DNA of 64,000 bases. Source: Roseburia_C sp051879315. GTDB taxonomy: Bacteria > Bacillota > Clostridia > Lachnospirales > Lachnospiraceae. Where the stretch lies: the NCBI GenBank assembly GCA_051879315.1, contig JBJELW010000066.1, positions 1 through 64,000 of the forward strand, written 5' to 3'. Below are positions 52,296 to 60,263 of this stretch, in pieces. The notes beneath the pieces were generated by a model. The model was not told the DNA's origin. It saw only the letters and a program-made list of their open reading frames with translations, and did not search any database. Each line of letters starts with the position of its first letter. Within the stretch, counting starts at the first letter, position 1. The translations under genes were made by a program, and so were the position numbers.

Positions 52296-52760
52296 ATGGA
52301 TACAAGTATTGAAACAACATCAAATATTACAAAACAGTACATTGTGGTTAAAATCGGAAATGAGCAGTATGGAATCGATATCGGATATGTTGATAATATT
52401 GTTCGTATGCAGGCCATTACCCGCGTGCCGAAATCTCAGGTCTATTTTAAAGGAATCATCAATCTTCGTGGGGAGATTGTGCCTATTATGAGCATCCGTG
52501 TTCGTATGGGGCTGGAGGACGATGTGTTTACAAATGCCAGCAGAATCATCATCCTGAAGCTGGAACAGCAGGGTGAGCTGGGAATCATCGTGGATGAAGT
52601 AAAAGAGGTAGTTACACTGAGCATTGACAAGATTGAGCATGTAAAGATGAATGGGCAGGAAAGCCGGGAAAGTTTCATCAATGGAATTGGAAAAAATGGT
52701 GACGAACTGATTTCCTTATTGGATTTGGGTTCCATTATCGACGAATCCGAAAATGCTTAA
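52296..52760 (+). CDS. cheW: Chemotaxis coupling protein CheW
   Basis: A 154-residue adaptor between receptors and CheA. It has the CheW fold motifs YIVVKIGNEQYGIDIGYVDN, ITRVPKSQVYFKGIINLRGE and IVPIMSIRVRMGL. ATG 52296 is chosen over GTG 52287 since GGGGGTG lies 8 bp ahead of it. A perfect hairpin follows at 52773, then cheC. Confidence 0.96.
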   Translation: MDTSIETTSNITKQYIVVKIGNEQYGIDIGYVDNIVRMQAITRVPKSQVYFKGIINLRGEIVPIMSIRVRMGLEDDVFTNASRIIILKLEQQGELGIIVDEVKEVVTLSIDKIEHVKMNGQESRESFINGIGKNGDELISLLDLGSIIDESENA

Positions 52761-52772
52761 TATGAAACATGG

Positions 52773-52799
52773 ATATAGTGAGGCTATGCCTCACTATAT
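52773..52799. other. Perfect 12-bp hairpin between cheW and cheC
   Basis: ATATAGTGAGGC and its exact reverse complement flank a TAT loop, 12 bp past the cheW stop. There is no U-tract (TCTGTCTAAT follows), so full termination is unlikely; partial termination or message stabilisation is possible. Confidence 0.75.
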
Positions 52800-52852
52800 T
52801 CTGTCTAATATGAATATGCCGCTGTCAGGAAGCGGAGACAGGAGGAAATGCG

Positions 52853-53473
52853 GTGTCTGAATATACTTTGAACGATGTCAACAGTATGTATTTTGATGTT
52901 TTAAAAGAGATTGGAAATATAGGTGCAGGCAATGCAACTACTGCCATGGCGAACATGCTAAATGTTAAGATCAACATGGAAGTGCCCAGAGTGGAGTTGC
53001 TTGGATTTCAGGAATTGGGTTCGGCAATCTGCCCGGAGGATCAGGCGATAGTAGGCATTTATCTGGAGGTTACGGAGGATATTTCCGGTAGTATGATGTT
53101 TTTGATGACCATGGAGTCAGCTCATTACCTGGTGAATCGTCTGATGGGACGGGATTCATCCTATCAGGAGGAGTTTGACGAGATGGATATGTCAGCACTG
53201 AAGGAAATCGGCAATATTATAGCCGGCTCTTATCTGAATGCGTTATCATCCATGACAAATCTGGTGATTGCACCATCAGTTCCGTATATTGCCATTGATA
53301 TGGCGGCAGCCATTTTAAGTGTTCCGGCAATCCAGTTTGGGCAGTATGGAGATAATGCGTTGCTGATTACCACGGAGTTTGGCGATGATGTGACGATCGA
53401 AGGATATTTTATTCTTTTACCGGAATTAGAATCATACGATAAGATATTGAAGTCCTTGGGGATATGTATATAG
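52853..53473 (+). CDS. cheC: CheY-P phosphatase CheC
   Basis: A 206-residue phosphatase that also binds CheD. Both active-site signatures are kept: LKEIGNIGAGNATTAMANML near 18-37 and LKEIGNIIAGSYLNALSSMT near 116-135, each with E-x2-N. The start is GTG 52853 with AGGAGG about 8 bp ahead. cheD follows 15 bp on. Together with FliY this gives two CheY-P phosphatases, as in Bacillus. Confidence 0.96.
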   Translation: MSEYTLNDVNSMYFDVLKEIGNIGAGNATTAMANMLNVKINMEVPRVELLGFQELGSAICPEDQAIVGIYLEVTEDISGSMMFLMTMESAHYLVNRLMGRDSSYQEEFDEMDMSALKEIGNIIAGSYLNALSSMTNLVIAPSVPYIAIDMAAAILSVPAIQFGQYGDNALLITTEFGDDVTIEGYFILLPELESYDKILKSLGICI

Positions 53474-53488
53474 GAGAGATACGGAGTA

Positions 53489-53974
53489 ATGGGTGAAGTA
53501 GTGAAGGTTGGTATGGCAGATCTGAATGTTTGCAAAGCGCCGGATGTCCTTGTCACTCTCGGATTGGGATCCTGTATTGGTATTGCAATTTATGATCCGG
53601 TGCCGAAGATTGGCGGTTTGGCTCATATCATGTTGCCTGACAGCACGAAAATGAAAAACAATTCAAATATTGCGAAATTTGCAGATACCGGAATAGCGGA
53701 ATTGGTGCGCCGGATGGAAGATGCAGGTGCGTCCAGACGACGTATGGTGGCCAAGATAGCAGGCGGAGCCAAAATGTTCGAGGTCAGCGGTAAATCAGAT
53801 GTGGGAAGTATCGGCGAAAAAAATGCTATCTCTTCGAAGGAAACGCTGCAAAAGCTGGGGATTCCCTTGGTGGCGGAAGATACCGGATTGAATTATGGTC
53901 GTACGGTGGAACTGCATTGTGATACAGGGGATTTTCTGATCAAGTCCGTTGGAAAACCGGAAAAGATCATATAG
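53489..53974 (+). CDS. cheD: Chemoreceptor glutamine deamidase CheD
   Basis: A 161-residue enzyme that deamidates receptor glutamines and regulates CheC. The catalytic residues are seen as Thr23 (LVTLGLGSC), Cys29 (LGSCIGIAIYDP) and His46 (GGLAHIMLPDS). The C-terminus GRTVELHCDTGDFLIKSVGK is typical. AGGAGAG precedes the ATG. A small membrane protein gene starts 10 bp later. Confidence 0.97.
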   Translation: MGEVVKVGMADLNVCKAPDVLVTLGLGSCIGIAIYDPVPKIGGLAHIMLPDSTKMKNNSNIAKFADTGIAELVRRMEDAGASRRRMVAKIAGGAKMFEVSGKSDVGSIGEKNAISSKETLQKLGIPLVAEDTGLNYGRTVELHCDTGDFLIKSVGKPEKII

Positions 53975-53984
53975 GGGGAATGGC

Positions 53985-54287
53985 ATGAAGACGAAGGCAA
54001 TTCCTGCTATTGTGATGCTGATAGCGGGATTTATTTCATGTGTAATCAGTATTTATAAGGGACAGGATTTTCTTACATTTGCCAAAAGTTTAATATTAGT
54101 AATGCTGATATTTTATGTCATAGGGGGAATCGCGGCATTACTCATTCAAAAGAGTATTTTGGCAGCAAAAGAAGAGAATAAGGAACAGTCAGAGGAGACT
54201 GAGGGAGACGAAAAAACCGAGGAAAACGATACCAATACAGAAAATGCGACCAAGTCGGAAAAAGAGACTAAGACAGGAAAAGGATAA
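53985..54287 (+). CDS. Small two-helix membrane protein of the fla/che operon
   Basis: A 100-residue protein I cannot assign to a family. Two membrane segments are clear (IPAIVMLIAGFISCVISIYK and LILVMLIFYVIGGIAALLIQ). The remaining C-terminal ~40 residues are almost wholly Glu/Lys/Thr/Asn (EENKEQSEETEGDEKTEEND) and probably disordered in the cytoplasm. ATG 53985 behind TAGGGGG is preferred to the ATG at 53949 inside cheD. It sits between cheD and fliA, with 14 bp to the latter, so a role in motility is likely but unproven. Confidence 0.8.
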   Translation: MKTKAIPAIVMLIAGFISCVISIYKGQDFLTFAKSLILVMLIFYVIGGIAALLIQKSILAAKEENKEQSEETEGDEKTEENDTNTENATKSEKETKTGKG

Positions 54288-54301
54288 AACCGGAGGCTTA
54301 A

Positions 54302-55072
54302 ATGAAGAAGGTCACAAAGGAAAAACTCTGGGAGATGTATGCCCAAAAGCCATCACCGGAGATCAGAGAACAGATTATAATTGAATATGCTCCTTTGGTG
54401 AAACTGGTGGCCGGCAGACTCAGTATGTATTTGGGATATAATGTGGAATATGACGATCTGGTCAGTTACGGGGTGTTCGGACTGATCGACGCAATTGATA
54501 AATTCGATGCCGGAAAGGATGTAAAGTTTGAAACTTACGCCAGTCTGCGTATCCGGGGTGCGATTTTGGATCAGATCCGGAAAATGGATTGGATTCCACG
54601 AACCGTGCGTCAGAAACAGAAAAAAATTGATGAAGCCATCAAAAATATTGAGATGAGAACCGGAAAAACTGCATCCGATGAAGAGGTGGCCAGTGAGCTG
54701 GGCGTGTCGGACGATGAATATCTGAACTGGCAGTCCCAATTAAAGATTACCAACGTGGTTTCACTTAACGAGTTTGTGGACCAGGGAATGGAACCGGTGA
54801 TGGATGCCCGCAACAATTCCCATTTTGTGCAGCCGGAGGATGCGGTTGCCAAGGAGGAACTGAAACAGGTACTGGAAGAGACCATGGACACGCTTACGGA
54901 AAAGGAGCGGAAAGTGATTCTGCTGTACTATTACGAAGAATTGACGTTGAAGGAAATCAGTAAGATACTGGAGGTTTCCGAATCGAGAATCTCCCAGTTA
55001 CATACAAAGGCTCTTATGAAAATGAAAAAGAAAATGGGGGCATACATGGAAATACTGGTGGACGAAGGATAA
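54302..55072 (+). CDS. fliA: Flagellar sigma factor FliA (SigD/sigma-28)
   Basis: A 256-residue sigma-28 family factor that transcribes late flagellar and chemotaxis genes. Region 2: EYDDLVSYGVFGLIDAIDKF with KFETYASLRIRGAILDQIRK and MDWIPRTVRQK (diagnostic for FliA/WhiG). Region 4: LTLKEISKILEVSESRISQL. ACCGGAGGC precedes the ATG. It lies near the end of the operon as in Bacillus, so its own level should depend on read-through of the long transcript. No flgM is in the window. Confidence 0.97.
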   Translation: MKKVTKEKLWEMYAQKPSPEIREQIIIEYAPLVKLVAGRLSMYLGYNVEYDDLVSYGVFGLIDAIDKFDAGKDVKFETYASLRIRGAILDQIRKMDWIPRTVRQKQKKIDEAIKNIEMRTGKTASDEEVASELGVSDDEYLNWQSQLKITNVVSLNEFVDQGMEPVMDARNNSHFVQPEDAVAKEELKQVLEETMDTLTEKERKVILLYYYEELTLKEISKILEVSESRISQLHTKALMKMKKKMGAYMEILVDEG

Positions 55073-55117
55073 AGAATGCCGCAGGCCGAGGAGGTTTGCA
55101 GACAGGAGGAAACATTC

Positions 55118-56716
55118 ATGAGTCAGAGAAATGCGTATTTCAGGATACATGTCAGGGAGGAAGGAACTTTTTTACAGATTTTTCCTGCCCTGGCAGGTGG
55201 CAAGGCTCTGGAAGTCGGAGAGGTGACAGCATATCTGGAAAAATGTGGATGCAAAGAGTTCAATATAAAAGAACTCAATCAGGCATTACTGGCACCGGAG
55301 GGGAAAGAGGTGCTGGTGGGAAATATCTACCCGCTACAGATTAACGAGGAAATGTCTATTCGCATTTCTTTGGACAAGATGAACGCATACTGTCGGTTTT
55401 ATCCGGGCTCTGAGGGTGGAAACCAGATGACGGTGAAGGAAATCCTTTCCGATTTGACCTTTAAAGGGATTACCAATGGAATCCGTCAGGAGGAGATCCT
55501 GCATTTTATGAATGATAGAGAATACTGCACAGATTATGTGTTTGCCATGGGGAAAATGCCGGTACACGGGAGAGATGCAAAGGTCGAGTATTTTTTCAAT
55601 ACAAATCTGAACTTAAAGCCCAAGCGTAACGAAGATGGTTCCGTGGATTATCGGGAGCTGAATGTGATCAGCCATGTAGAAGCAGGGGCTTTACTGGCAA
55701 GACTGATCAAGGAAGACCCGGGCAGACCCGGATCGGACATCTTTGGCAAGGAGGTCCCCCCCCGCACGGTGAAAAAATTAAAGCTTCAGTACGGTAATCA
55801 TATCCGGCTTTCAGAGGACGGATCAGAGATTTATTCTGAGGTGACCGGACATGCCAGTCTGGTGAATGACAAGGTTTTCGTGTCTGATGTATACGAAGTT
55901 CCGGCGGATGTGGACAATTCCACCGGCAATATCAATTACCCGGGGAATGTCACCATCAAGGGAAATGTAAAAGGTGGTTTTTCAGTTGTGGCCAAGGGTG
56001 ATGTGGTGGTGGACGGCGTTGTGGAAAATGCGGTGATCCAGGCCGGGGGACAGATCATAGTAAAAAGAGGAATCCATGGGATGACCAAAGGCGTCTTGAA
56101 AGCAGCCGGCAACATTATGTGCAAGTTTATTGAAAATGCCACTGTCATTTCCGGAGGATATGTGGAAACGGATTCCATCCTACACAGTCGTGTATCCGCC
56201 GCAACGGAGGTTCATGTAAAAGGGAAGAACGGCTTTATCACAGGAGGGGTGATTCAGGCCGGTAATCTGGTGGAGGCTCAGACCATCGGATCGGATATGG
56301 GTGCAGCTACCCGCATAGAGGTGGGTGTTGAGCCTGAGAAAAAGGCCCGGTTTGTGGAATTGCAGCAGTTTATTCAACAGGAGAATAAAGCCATTGCCCA
56401 AATCAAACCTATTCTGGCAACGTACAGTGAGAAATTGGCCAACGGAGAGACGTTGAACAAAGAGGCTATCCAGTATGTGGAACAGCTGGCCAACGCCATG
56501 AGAGCGAAGCAGGAAGAGGTGGAATCGGTACAGGATGAGTATGCCCAGTTGCATACACTGCTGCTTCATAACAGCAATGCCAGAGTGCAGGTGAAAAAAA
56601 CAATTTACTCCGGTGTTACTGTTTGTATTTCCGAGATCAGCATTACGCTGAAAGAAAATCGGGATTACTGTCAGCTCACCAGAAATCAGGGTGAGATTCT
56701 GATTTCTACTATGTAG
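55118..56716 (+). CDS. FapA-type DUF342 protein
   Basis: A 532-residue DUF342/FapA family protein. The N-terminal third has mixed alpha/beta sequence; a beta-helical central part follows (PADVDNSTGNINYPGNVTIK, GNVKGGFSVVAKGDVVVDGV, VENAVIQAGGQIIVKRGIHG), then a coiled-coil (about 420-490). The family is often found next to flagellar genes and bactofilin-like scaffolds; its function is not well established. ATG 55118 behind ACAGGAGG is preferred to ATG 55076, which has no good ribosome site. Two small genes follow in the operon. Confidence 0.88.
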   Translation: MSQRNAYFRIHVREEGTFLQIFPALAGGKALEVGEVTAYLEKCGCKEFNIKELNQALLAPEGKEVLVGNIYPLQINEEMSIRISLDKMNAYCRFYPGSEGGNQMTVKEILSDLTFKGITNGIRQEEILHFMNDREYCTDYVFAMGKMPVHGRDAKVEYFFNTNLNLKPKRNEDGSVDYRELNVISHVEAGALLARLIKEDPGRPGSDIFGKEVPPRTVKKLKLQYGNHIRLSEDGSEIYSEVTGHASLVNDKVFVSDVYEVPADVDNSTGNINYPGNVTIKGNVKGGFSVVAKGDVVVDGVVENAVIQAGGQIIVKRGIHGMTKGVLKAAGNIMCKFIENATVISGGYVETDSILHSRVSAATEVHVKGKNGFITGGVIQAGNLVEAQTIGSDMGAATRIEVGVEPEKKARFVELQQFIQQENKAIAQIKPILATYSEKLANGETLNKEAIQYVEQLANAMRAKQEEVESVQDEYAQLHTLLLHNSNARVQVKKTIYSGVTVCISEISITLKENRDYCQLTRNQGEILISTM

Positions 56717-56751
56717 GAGGAACATGACCGCATTACCAGGGAGGAACGTTT

Positions 56752-57063
56752 ATGTCAATTCGTCCAATTGAGTTTAACGGGATGATCCAGCGGACACAGG
56801 ATGTGGGAAATCTCAAGCAGCAAGAGAATGCCAAGCCCCTTGTGGACCAGCAGAATATCCAGATAGAGGTTCAAAAAGAGGAATATCGCCAGTCGGAGCA
56901 GGTGCGCAGTAAAGGAAATGCGGATGGTGACGGGCAGGAATTTGATGCGAAAAACGGAGATGGCAGTGGCTATCAGGGCAATCGCAAACAAAAAAAGAAA
57001 CAGAAGCAGGAGGATCGTGTTGTGATCAAAGGGACGTCTTCCGGTTTCGATATCAAGATATAG
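56752..57063 (+). CDS. Conserved-position hypothetical protein of the fla/che tail
   Basis: A 103-residue polar protein with no recognised domain. It begins SIRPIEFNGMIQRTQDVGNL, a style seen in short proteins after DUF342 genes in clostridial flagellar operons. A long Gln/Glu/Arg segment and a basic KQKKKQKQE stretch (about 80-90) come before the end GTSSGFDIKI. GGGAGG lies ahead of the ATG. It lies 35 bp after the FapA-type gene and 10 bp before the SwrB-like gene. Confidence 0.75.
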   Translation: MSIRPIEFNGMIQRTQDVGNLKQQENAKPLVDQQNIQIEVQKEEYRQSEQVRSKGNADGDGQEFDAKNGDGSGYQGNRKQKKKQKQEDRVVIKGTSSGFDIKI

Positions 57064-57073
57064 AGGATTAAAT

Positions 57074-57709
57074 ATGACCGGAGTAGAAATTATTCTGATT
57101 TTGTGCGGTCTTGTGCTGATGGTGGGGAGTTTTATGGTGACGGAAAAACTCTCCGGAAAAGAACTGAACCGCATTGCTGAACTAAGTGAAAATGAGATAA
57201 AAACCATATTGGAGAAAAAACTCTCCGAAGCGGAAAATAAGATTGACGACCAGATTGAGGAAGCCATCGAGGGTTCCGTGAACCGTGTGGAGCGCAGTCT
57301 GGATAAGACCACCAATGAAAAAATGATGGCCATTCACGAGTATTCCGACACGGTGGTGGAGGAAATAAACAAAACTCACAATGAAATCATGTTCCTCTAC
57401 AGTATGTTAAATGATAAGCATGGGGAACTGACGGAACTTGCCGCTGATCTGGAGAGCAGGAAGTCAGAAATCGTACAGGAGATGAGCCGCATCCAGGAGG
57501 TGGCAGTGGCACAAAATCAGCCGGAGGAGATTCCTGAGCCGGTGGAGGAGGAACAACCGGAAATCGCATTCAATCACAACGAAGAAATCCTTTCCAGATA
57601 CCAGCAGGGAATGGAACCGGTGGATATTGCCAAGGAGCTTGGTCTTGGAACCGGGGAAGTACGGCTGGTGATTGAGCTGTTTAAGGGAGAGCAGGATCAT
57701 GAGGTTTAA
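57074..57709 (+). CDS. SwrB-like membrane/coiled-coil protein (DUF6115 type)
   Basis: A 211-residue protein with one N-terminal membrane segment (VEIILILCGLVLMVGSFMVT), a long coiled-coil (about 30-140) and a C-terminal helix-turn-helix-like motif (EEILSRYQQGMEPVDIAKEL with GLGTGEVRLVIELF). This matches the layout and position of B. subtilis SwrB, encoded after sigD, which promotes flagellar export-apparatus activation. Sequence similarity outside the C-terminal motif appears low, so orthology is inference. The next gene starts 11 bp before its end. Confidence 0.78.
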   Translation: MTGVEIILILCGLVLMVGSFMVTEKLSGKELNRIAELSENEIKTILEKKLSEAENKIDDQIEEAIEGSVNRVERSLDKTTNEKMMAIHEYSDTVVEEINKTHNEIMFLYSMLNDKHGELTELAADLESRKSEIVQEMSRIQEVAVAQNQPEEIPEPVEEEQPEIAFNHNEEILSRYQQGMEPVDIAKELGLGTGEVRLVIELFKGEQDHEV

Positions 57710-58214
57710 ATATTATTTGCGGGGATTGGGCATCGGTATCATCGTGGCCACCGTGATATTGTCCATCTCCTTTGCCCTGCGGGAGGATCATATGTCTGAT
57801 GCGGAAATCATGCACCGGGCAGAGGAGCTTGGCATGGTGATGCCCGGCAGTGAAGACGAAAATGGAACGGAGGCAGAGACAGAGCAGGGCGACGATCCGA
57901 AGGATACGGATCAGCCGGAAGATGCCCGTTCGGAAGAAGCTGAGGATGCGGCAGAGGAAGGCATTGCCGATACGGAGATGGTGCAGGAGGATGGCACACA
58001 GCTGAAGTTTACCATTGAGGTGGGGGATTCCACCTATTCCATTGCCCAGCGTTTAGAGGAATACGGATATGTGGAGAATGGAGATTCCTTTGCAAAATAC
58101 ATGCAGAGCAAAGGCTATTCCAAACAGGTGATGCCCGGTGAGGTGATCATTCCCTATGGTTCCACCCAGGAGGAAATCGCCAAGATACTGATTACGGATC
58201 CCAATCTGCGATAA
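57699..58214 (+). CDS. Membrane protein with an MltG N-terminal-like domain
   Basis: A 171-residue protein with an N-terminal membrane anchor (GLGIGIIVATVILSISFAL), an acidic Glu/Asp/Ala-rich stretch (about 55-95), and a C-terminal LysM-like part resembling the N-terminal domain of MltG/YceG (FTIEVGDSTYSIAQRLEEYG, GEVIIPYGSTQEEIAKILI). The catalytic MltG domain is absent. It may bind peptidoglycan near the flagellar base. ATG 57699 behind AAGGGAGAG is preferred to TTG/ATG frames upstream. Last gene of the fla/che cluster; a terminator follows. Confidence 0.75.
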   Translation: MRFKYYLRGLGIGIIVATVILSISFALREDHMSDAEIMHRAEELGMVMPGSEDENGTEAETEQGDDPKDTDQPEDARSEEAEDAAEEGIADTEMVQEDGTQLKFTIEVGDSTYSIAQRLEEYGYVENGDSFAKYMQSKGYSKQVMPGEVIIPYGSTQEEIAKILITDPNLR

Positions 58215-58242
58215 ATGGATAAAAAATTATAGAAAAATGCGT

Positions 58243-58279
58243 AAAATCCCGAAAAAGTCCCTTGCGTTCGGGATTTTTC
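58243..58279 (+). terminator. Terminator of the fla/che cluster, overlapping the rpsB promoter
   Basis: AAAATCCCGAA pairs with TTCGGGATTTT around a 13-nt loop, followed by T5. It lies 29 bp past the last fla/che stop. The -35 of the rpsB promoter falls in the loop and stem. Confidence 0.85.
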
Positions 58280-58290
58280 TATGCTATAAT
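58262..58290 (+). promoter_or_regulatory. SigA-type promoter of rpsB-tsf
   Basis: TTGCGT (58262-58267), a 17-bp spacer and TATAAT (58285-58290) with TGC just upstream (extended -10). Confidence 0.75.
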
Positions 58291-58317
58291 TTCGAATGTT
58301 GTGATAACAAAAATCAC

Positions 58318-58371
58318 ATGCACCGATCAGAAGACGGGTGCCGCAAGGTTGTCGGATGATAAGAAGTGCAT
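58318..58371 (+). promoter_or_regulatory. Structured rpsB leader, candidate S2 autoregulatory RNA
   Basis: ATGCAC (58318-58323) can pair with GTGCAT (58366-58371), enclosing CCGA/TCGG and GAC/GTC pairings. The leader is about 100 nt long, with a GTGAT/ATCAC hairpin just upstream. Feedback control of rpsB-tsf by S2 is known in other bacteria; whether this leader acts so is inference. Confidence 0.35.
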
Positions 58372-58400
58372 GGAAGAAAAACCAAATGGAGGAAAGAAAA

Positions 58401-59150
58401 ATGAGCGTTATTTCAATGAAAGAGTTATTAGAAGCAGGTGTGCATTTCGGACATCAGACCAGAAGATGGAACCCTAAGATGGCTCCTTACATCTACACCG
58501 AGAGAAACGGTATCTACATCATTGACTTACAGAAGTCCGTAGGTAAAGTAGATGAGGCTTACAAGGCTATGGCTGAGATCGCAGCGGATGGCGGTACTGT
58601 TCTTTTCGTAGGAACCAAGAAGCAGGCTCAGGATGCTATCAAGACTGAGGCAGAGCGTTGCGGTATGTTCTATGTAAACGAGAGATGGTTAGGCGGTATG
58701 CTGACAAACTTTAAGACCATCCAGAGCCGTATTGCAAGATTAAAGGCTATCGAGCAGATGCAGGAAGACGGAACCTTCGACGTATTACCGAAGAAGGAAG
58801 TTATCCAGTTAAAGAAAGAGTTAGAGAAGTTAGAGAAGAACCTTGGCGGTATCAAGGAAATGAAGAAGATTCCGGATGTGATCTTTATCGTAGATCCTAA
58901 GAAGGAGAGAATCTGTGTACAGGAGGCTCATTCTTTAGGTATTCCGTTGATCGGTATTGCAGATACCAACTGTGATCCGGAGGAGTTAGATTACGTAATC
59001 CCCGGAAACGACGATGCAATCAGAGCCGTTAAGCTGATCGTTTCTAAGATGGCAGATGCAGTCATCGAGGCAAATCAGGGAACTGTAGATGTTGATGTTG
59101 AGTTAGAGGCTGAGCCGGCAGAGTTTGCTGAGGAAGCAGTAGAGGCATAA
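58401..59150 (+). CDS. rpsB: 30S ribosomal protein S2
   Basis: A 249-residue small-subunit protein. The N-terminus MKELLEAGVHFGHQTRRWNP and later VDPKKERICVQEAHSLGIPL with IADTNCDPEELDYVIPGNDD are the S2 signatures. ATG 58401 behind ATGGAGG is chosen; the frame is open further upstream but that sequence is leader. The C-terminal tail is acidic. Codon use switches to a highly expressed pattern (many TTA/AAG/GTA) unlike the fla genes. tsf follows 31 bp on. Confidence 0.99.
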   Translation: MSVISMKELLEAGVHFGHQTRRWNPKMAPYIYTERNGIYIIDLQKSVGKVDEAYKAMAEIAADGGTVLFVGTKKQAQDAIKTEAERCGMFYVNERWLGGMLTNFKTIQSRIARLKAIEQMQEDGTFDVLPKKEVIQLKKELEKLEKNLGGIKEMKKIPDVIFIVDPKKERICVQEAHSLGIPLIGIADTNCDPEELDYVIPGNDDAIRAVKLIVSKMADAVIEANQGTVDVDVELEAEPAEFAEEAVEA

Positions 59151-59181
59151 TCGAATAATCATTTGGACGGAGGATTGAAAA

Positions 59182-60117
59182 ATGGCTATTACAGCAGCAA
59201 TGGTAAAAGAACTGCGTGAGATGACCGGCGCAGGTATGATGGATTGTAAAAAGGCGTTAGGCGAGACAGACGGAGATATGGATGCCGCTGTTGAGTATTT
59301 AAGAAAGAATGGTCAGGCAAAGGCTGAGAAGAAGGCAAGCAGAATCGCAGCTGAGGGTCTGTGTACCGTAGTGGTAAAGGATAACAAGACTGCAGCAGTG
59401 GTAGAGGTGAACTCTGAGACTGACTTCGTTGCAAAGAACGAGACTTTCCGTGATTTTGTAACTGCAGTTGCAAATCAGGCAGTAGAGTCTGATTCCGCAG
59501 ACATCGATGCTTTCCTGGCAGAGGCTTGGAAAGAGGATACTTCTAAGACCGTGAAGGATGCACTGGTAGAGAAGGTTGCAGTAATCGGAGAGAACCTGAC
59601 TATCCGTCGTTTCGAGAAAGTCGTTGCAGAGGATGGATGCGTGGTTTCTTACGTTCACGGCGGTGGTAGAATCGGCGTTATCGTTGAGGCAGCTACAGCT
59701 ACCGTAAACGATGCAGTGAAGGAAGCACTGACCAACATCGCTATGCAGATTGCAGCTTTGAATCCCAAGTATGTGACCAGAGATGAGGTAAGCGCTGATT
59801 ACATCGCACATGAGAAAGAGATCTTATTAGCTCAGATCATGAACGATCCTAAGGAGTCTCAGAAGCCTGAGAAGGTGATCAACGGTATGATCGAGGGACG
59901 TATCAGCAAAGAGTTAAAGGAGATCTGCTTAGTAGATCAGGTATATGTAAAGGCTGAGGACGGCAAGCAGACCGTTGCTAAGTACTTAGAGCAGGTATCT
60001 AAGGAAGTTGGCACACCGGTATCTGTAAAGAGATTCGTTCGTTTCGAGACCGGCGAGGGCTTAGAGAAGAAGAACGAGGACTTTGCAGCAGAGGTTGCAG
60101 CTCAGATGAACGCATAG
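59182..60117 (+). CDS. tsf: Elongation factor Ts
   Basis: A 311-residue nucleotide exchange factor for EF-Tu. VKELREMTGAGMMDCKKALG and VVEVNSETDFVAKNETFRDF are the classic Ts motifs, with IGVIVE-type core repeats and IALNPKYVTRDEV-type sequence (AALNPKYVTRDEVSADYIAH). GGAGG precedes the ATG. Co-transcribed with rpsB, closed by a strong terminator at 60135. Confidence 0.99.
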   Translation: MAITAAMVKELREMTGAGMMDCKKALGETDGDMDAAVEYLRKNGQAKAEKKASRIAAEGLCTVVVKDNKTAAVVEVNSETDFVAKNETFRDFVTAVANQAVESDSADIDAFLAEAWKEDTSKTVKDALVEKVAVIGENLTIRRFEKVVAEDGCVVSYVHGGGRIGVIVEAATATVNDAVKEALTNIAMQIAALNPKYVTRDEVSADYIAHEKEILLAQIMNDPKESQKPEKVINGMIEGRISKELKEICLVDQVYVKAEDGKQTVAKYLEQVSKEVGTPVSVKRFVRFETGEGLEKKNEDFAAEVAAQMNA

Positions 60118-60134
60118 TTCTGTATAAAAAATAT

Positions 60135-60170
60135 AAAGCGCTGGAGACGAGAGTTTTCCGGCGCTTTTTT
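60135..60170 (+). terminator. Terminator of rpsB-tsf
   Basis: AAAGCGCTGGA pairs with TCCGGCGCTTT (one G-U) around a 14-nt loop, followed by a T-tract. Confidence 0.9.
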
Positions 60171-60196
60171 ACAATTATACGGTTTTTCACGGCATC

Positions 60197-60209
60197 CGCA
60201 GTAACTGCG
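60197..60209. promoter_or_regulatory. Palindrome upstream of the LytTR regulator gene
   Basis: CGCAGT-A-ACTGCG lies 17 bp before a possible -10 (TACAAT, 60227-60232), overlapping the -35 position, which is itself weak. It could be an operator; it does not resemble the 16-bp repeats at 62756-62791. Confidence 0.35.
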
Positions 60210-60263
60210 TATGCCTGCTGAACAGATACAATGATTCTTTAAAAAATGTTTGATGGTGAGATA

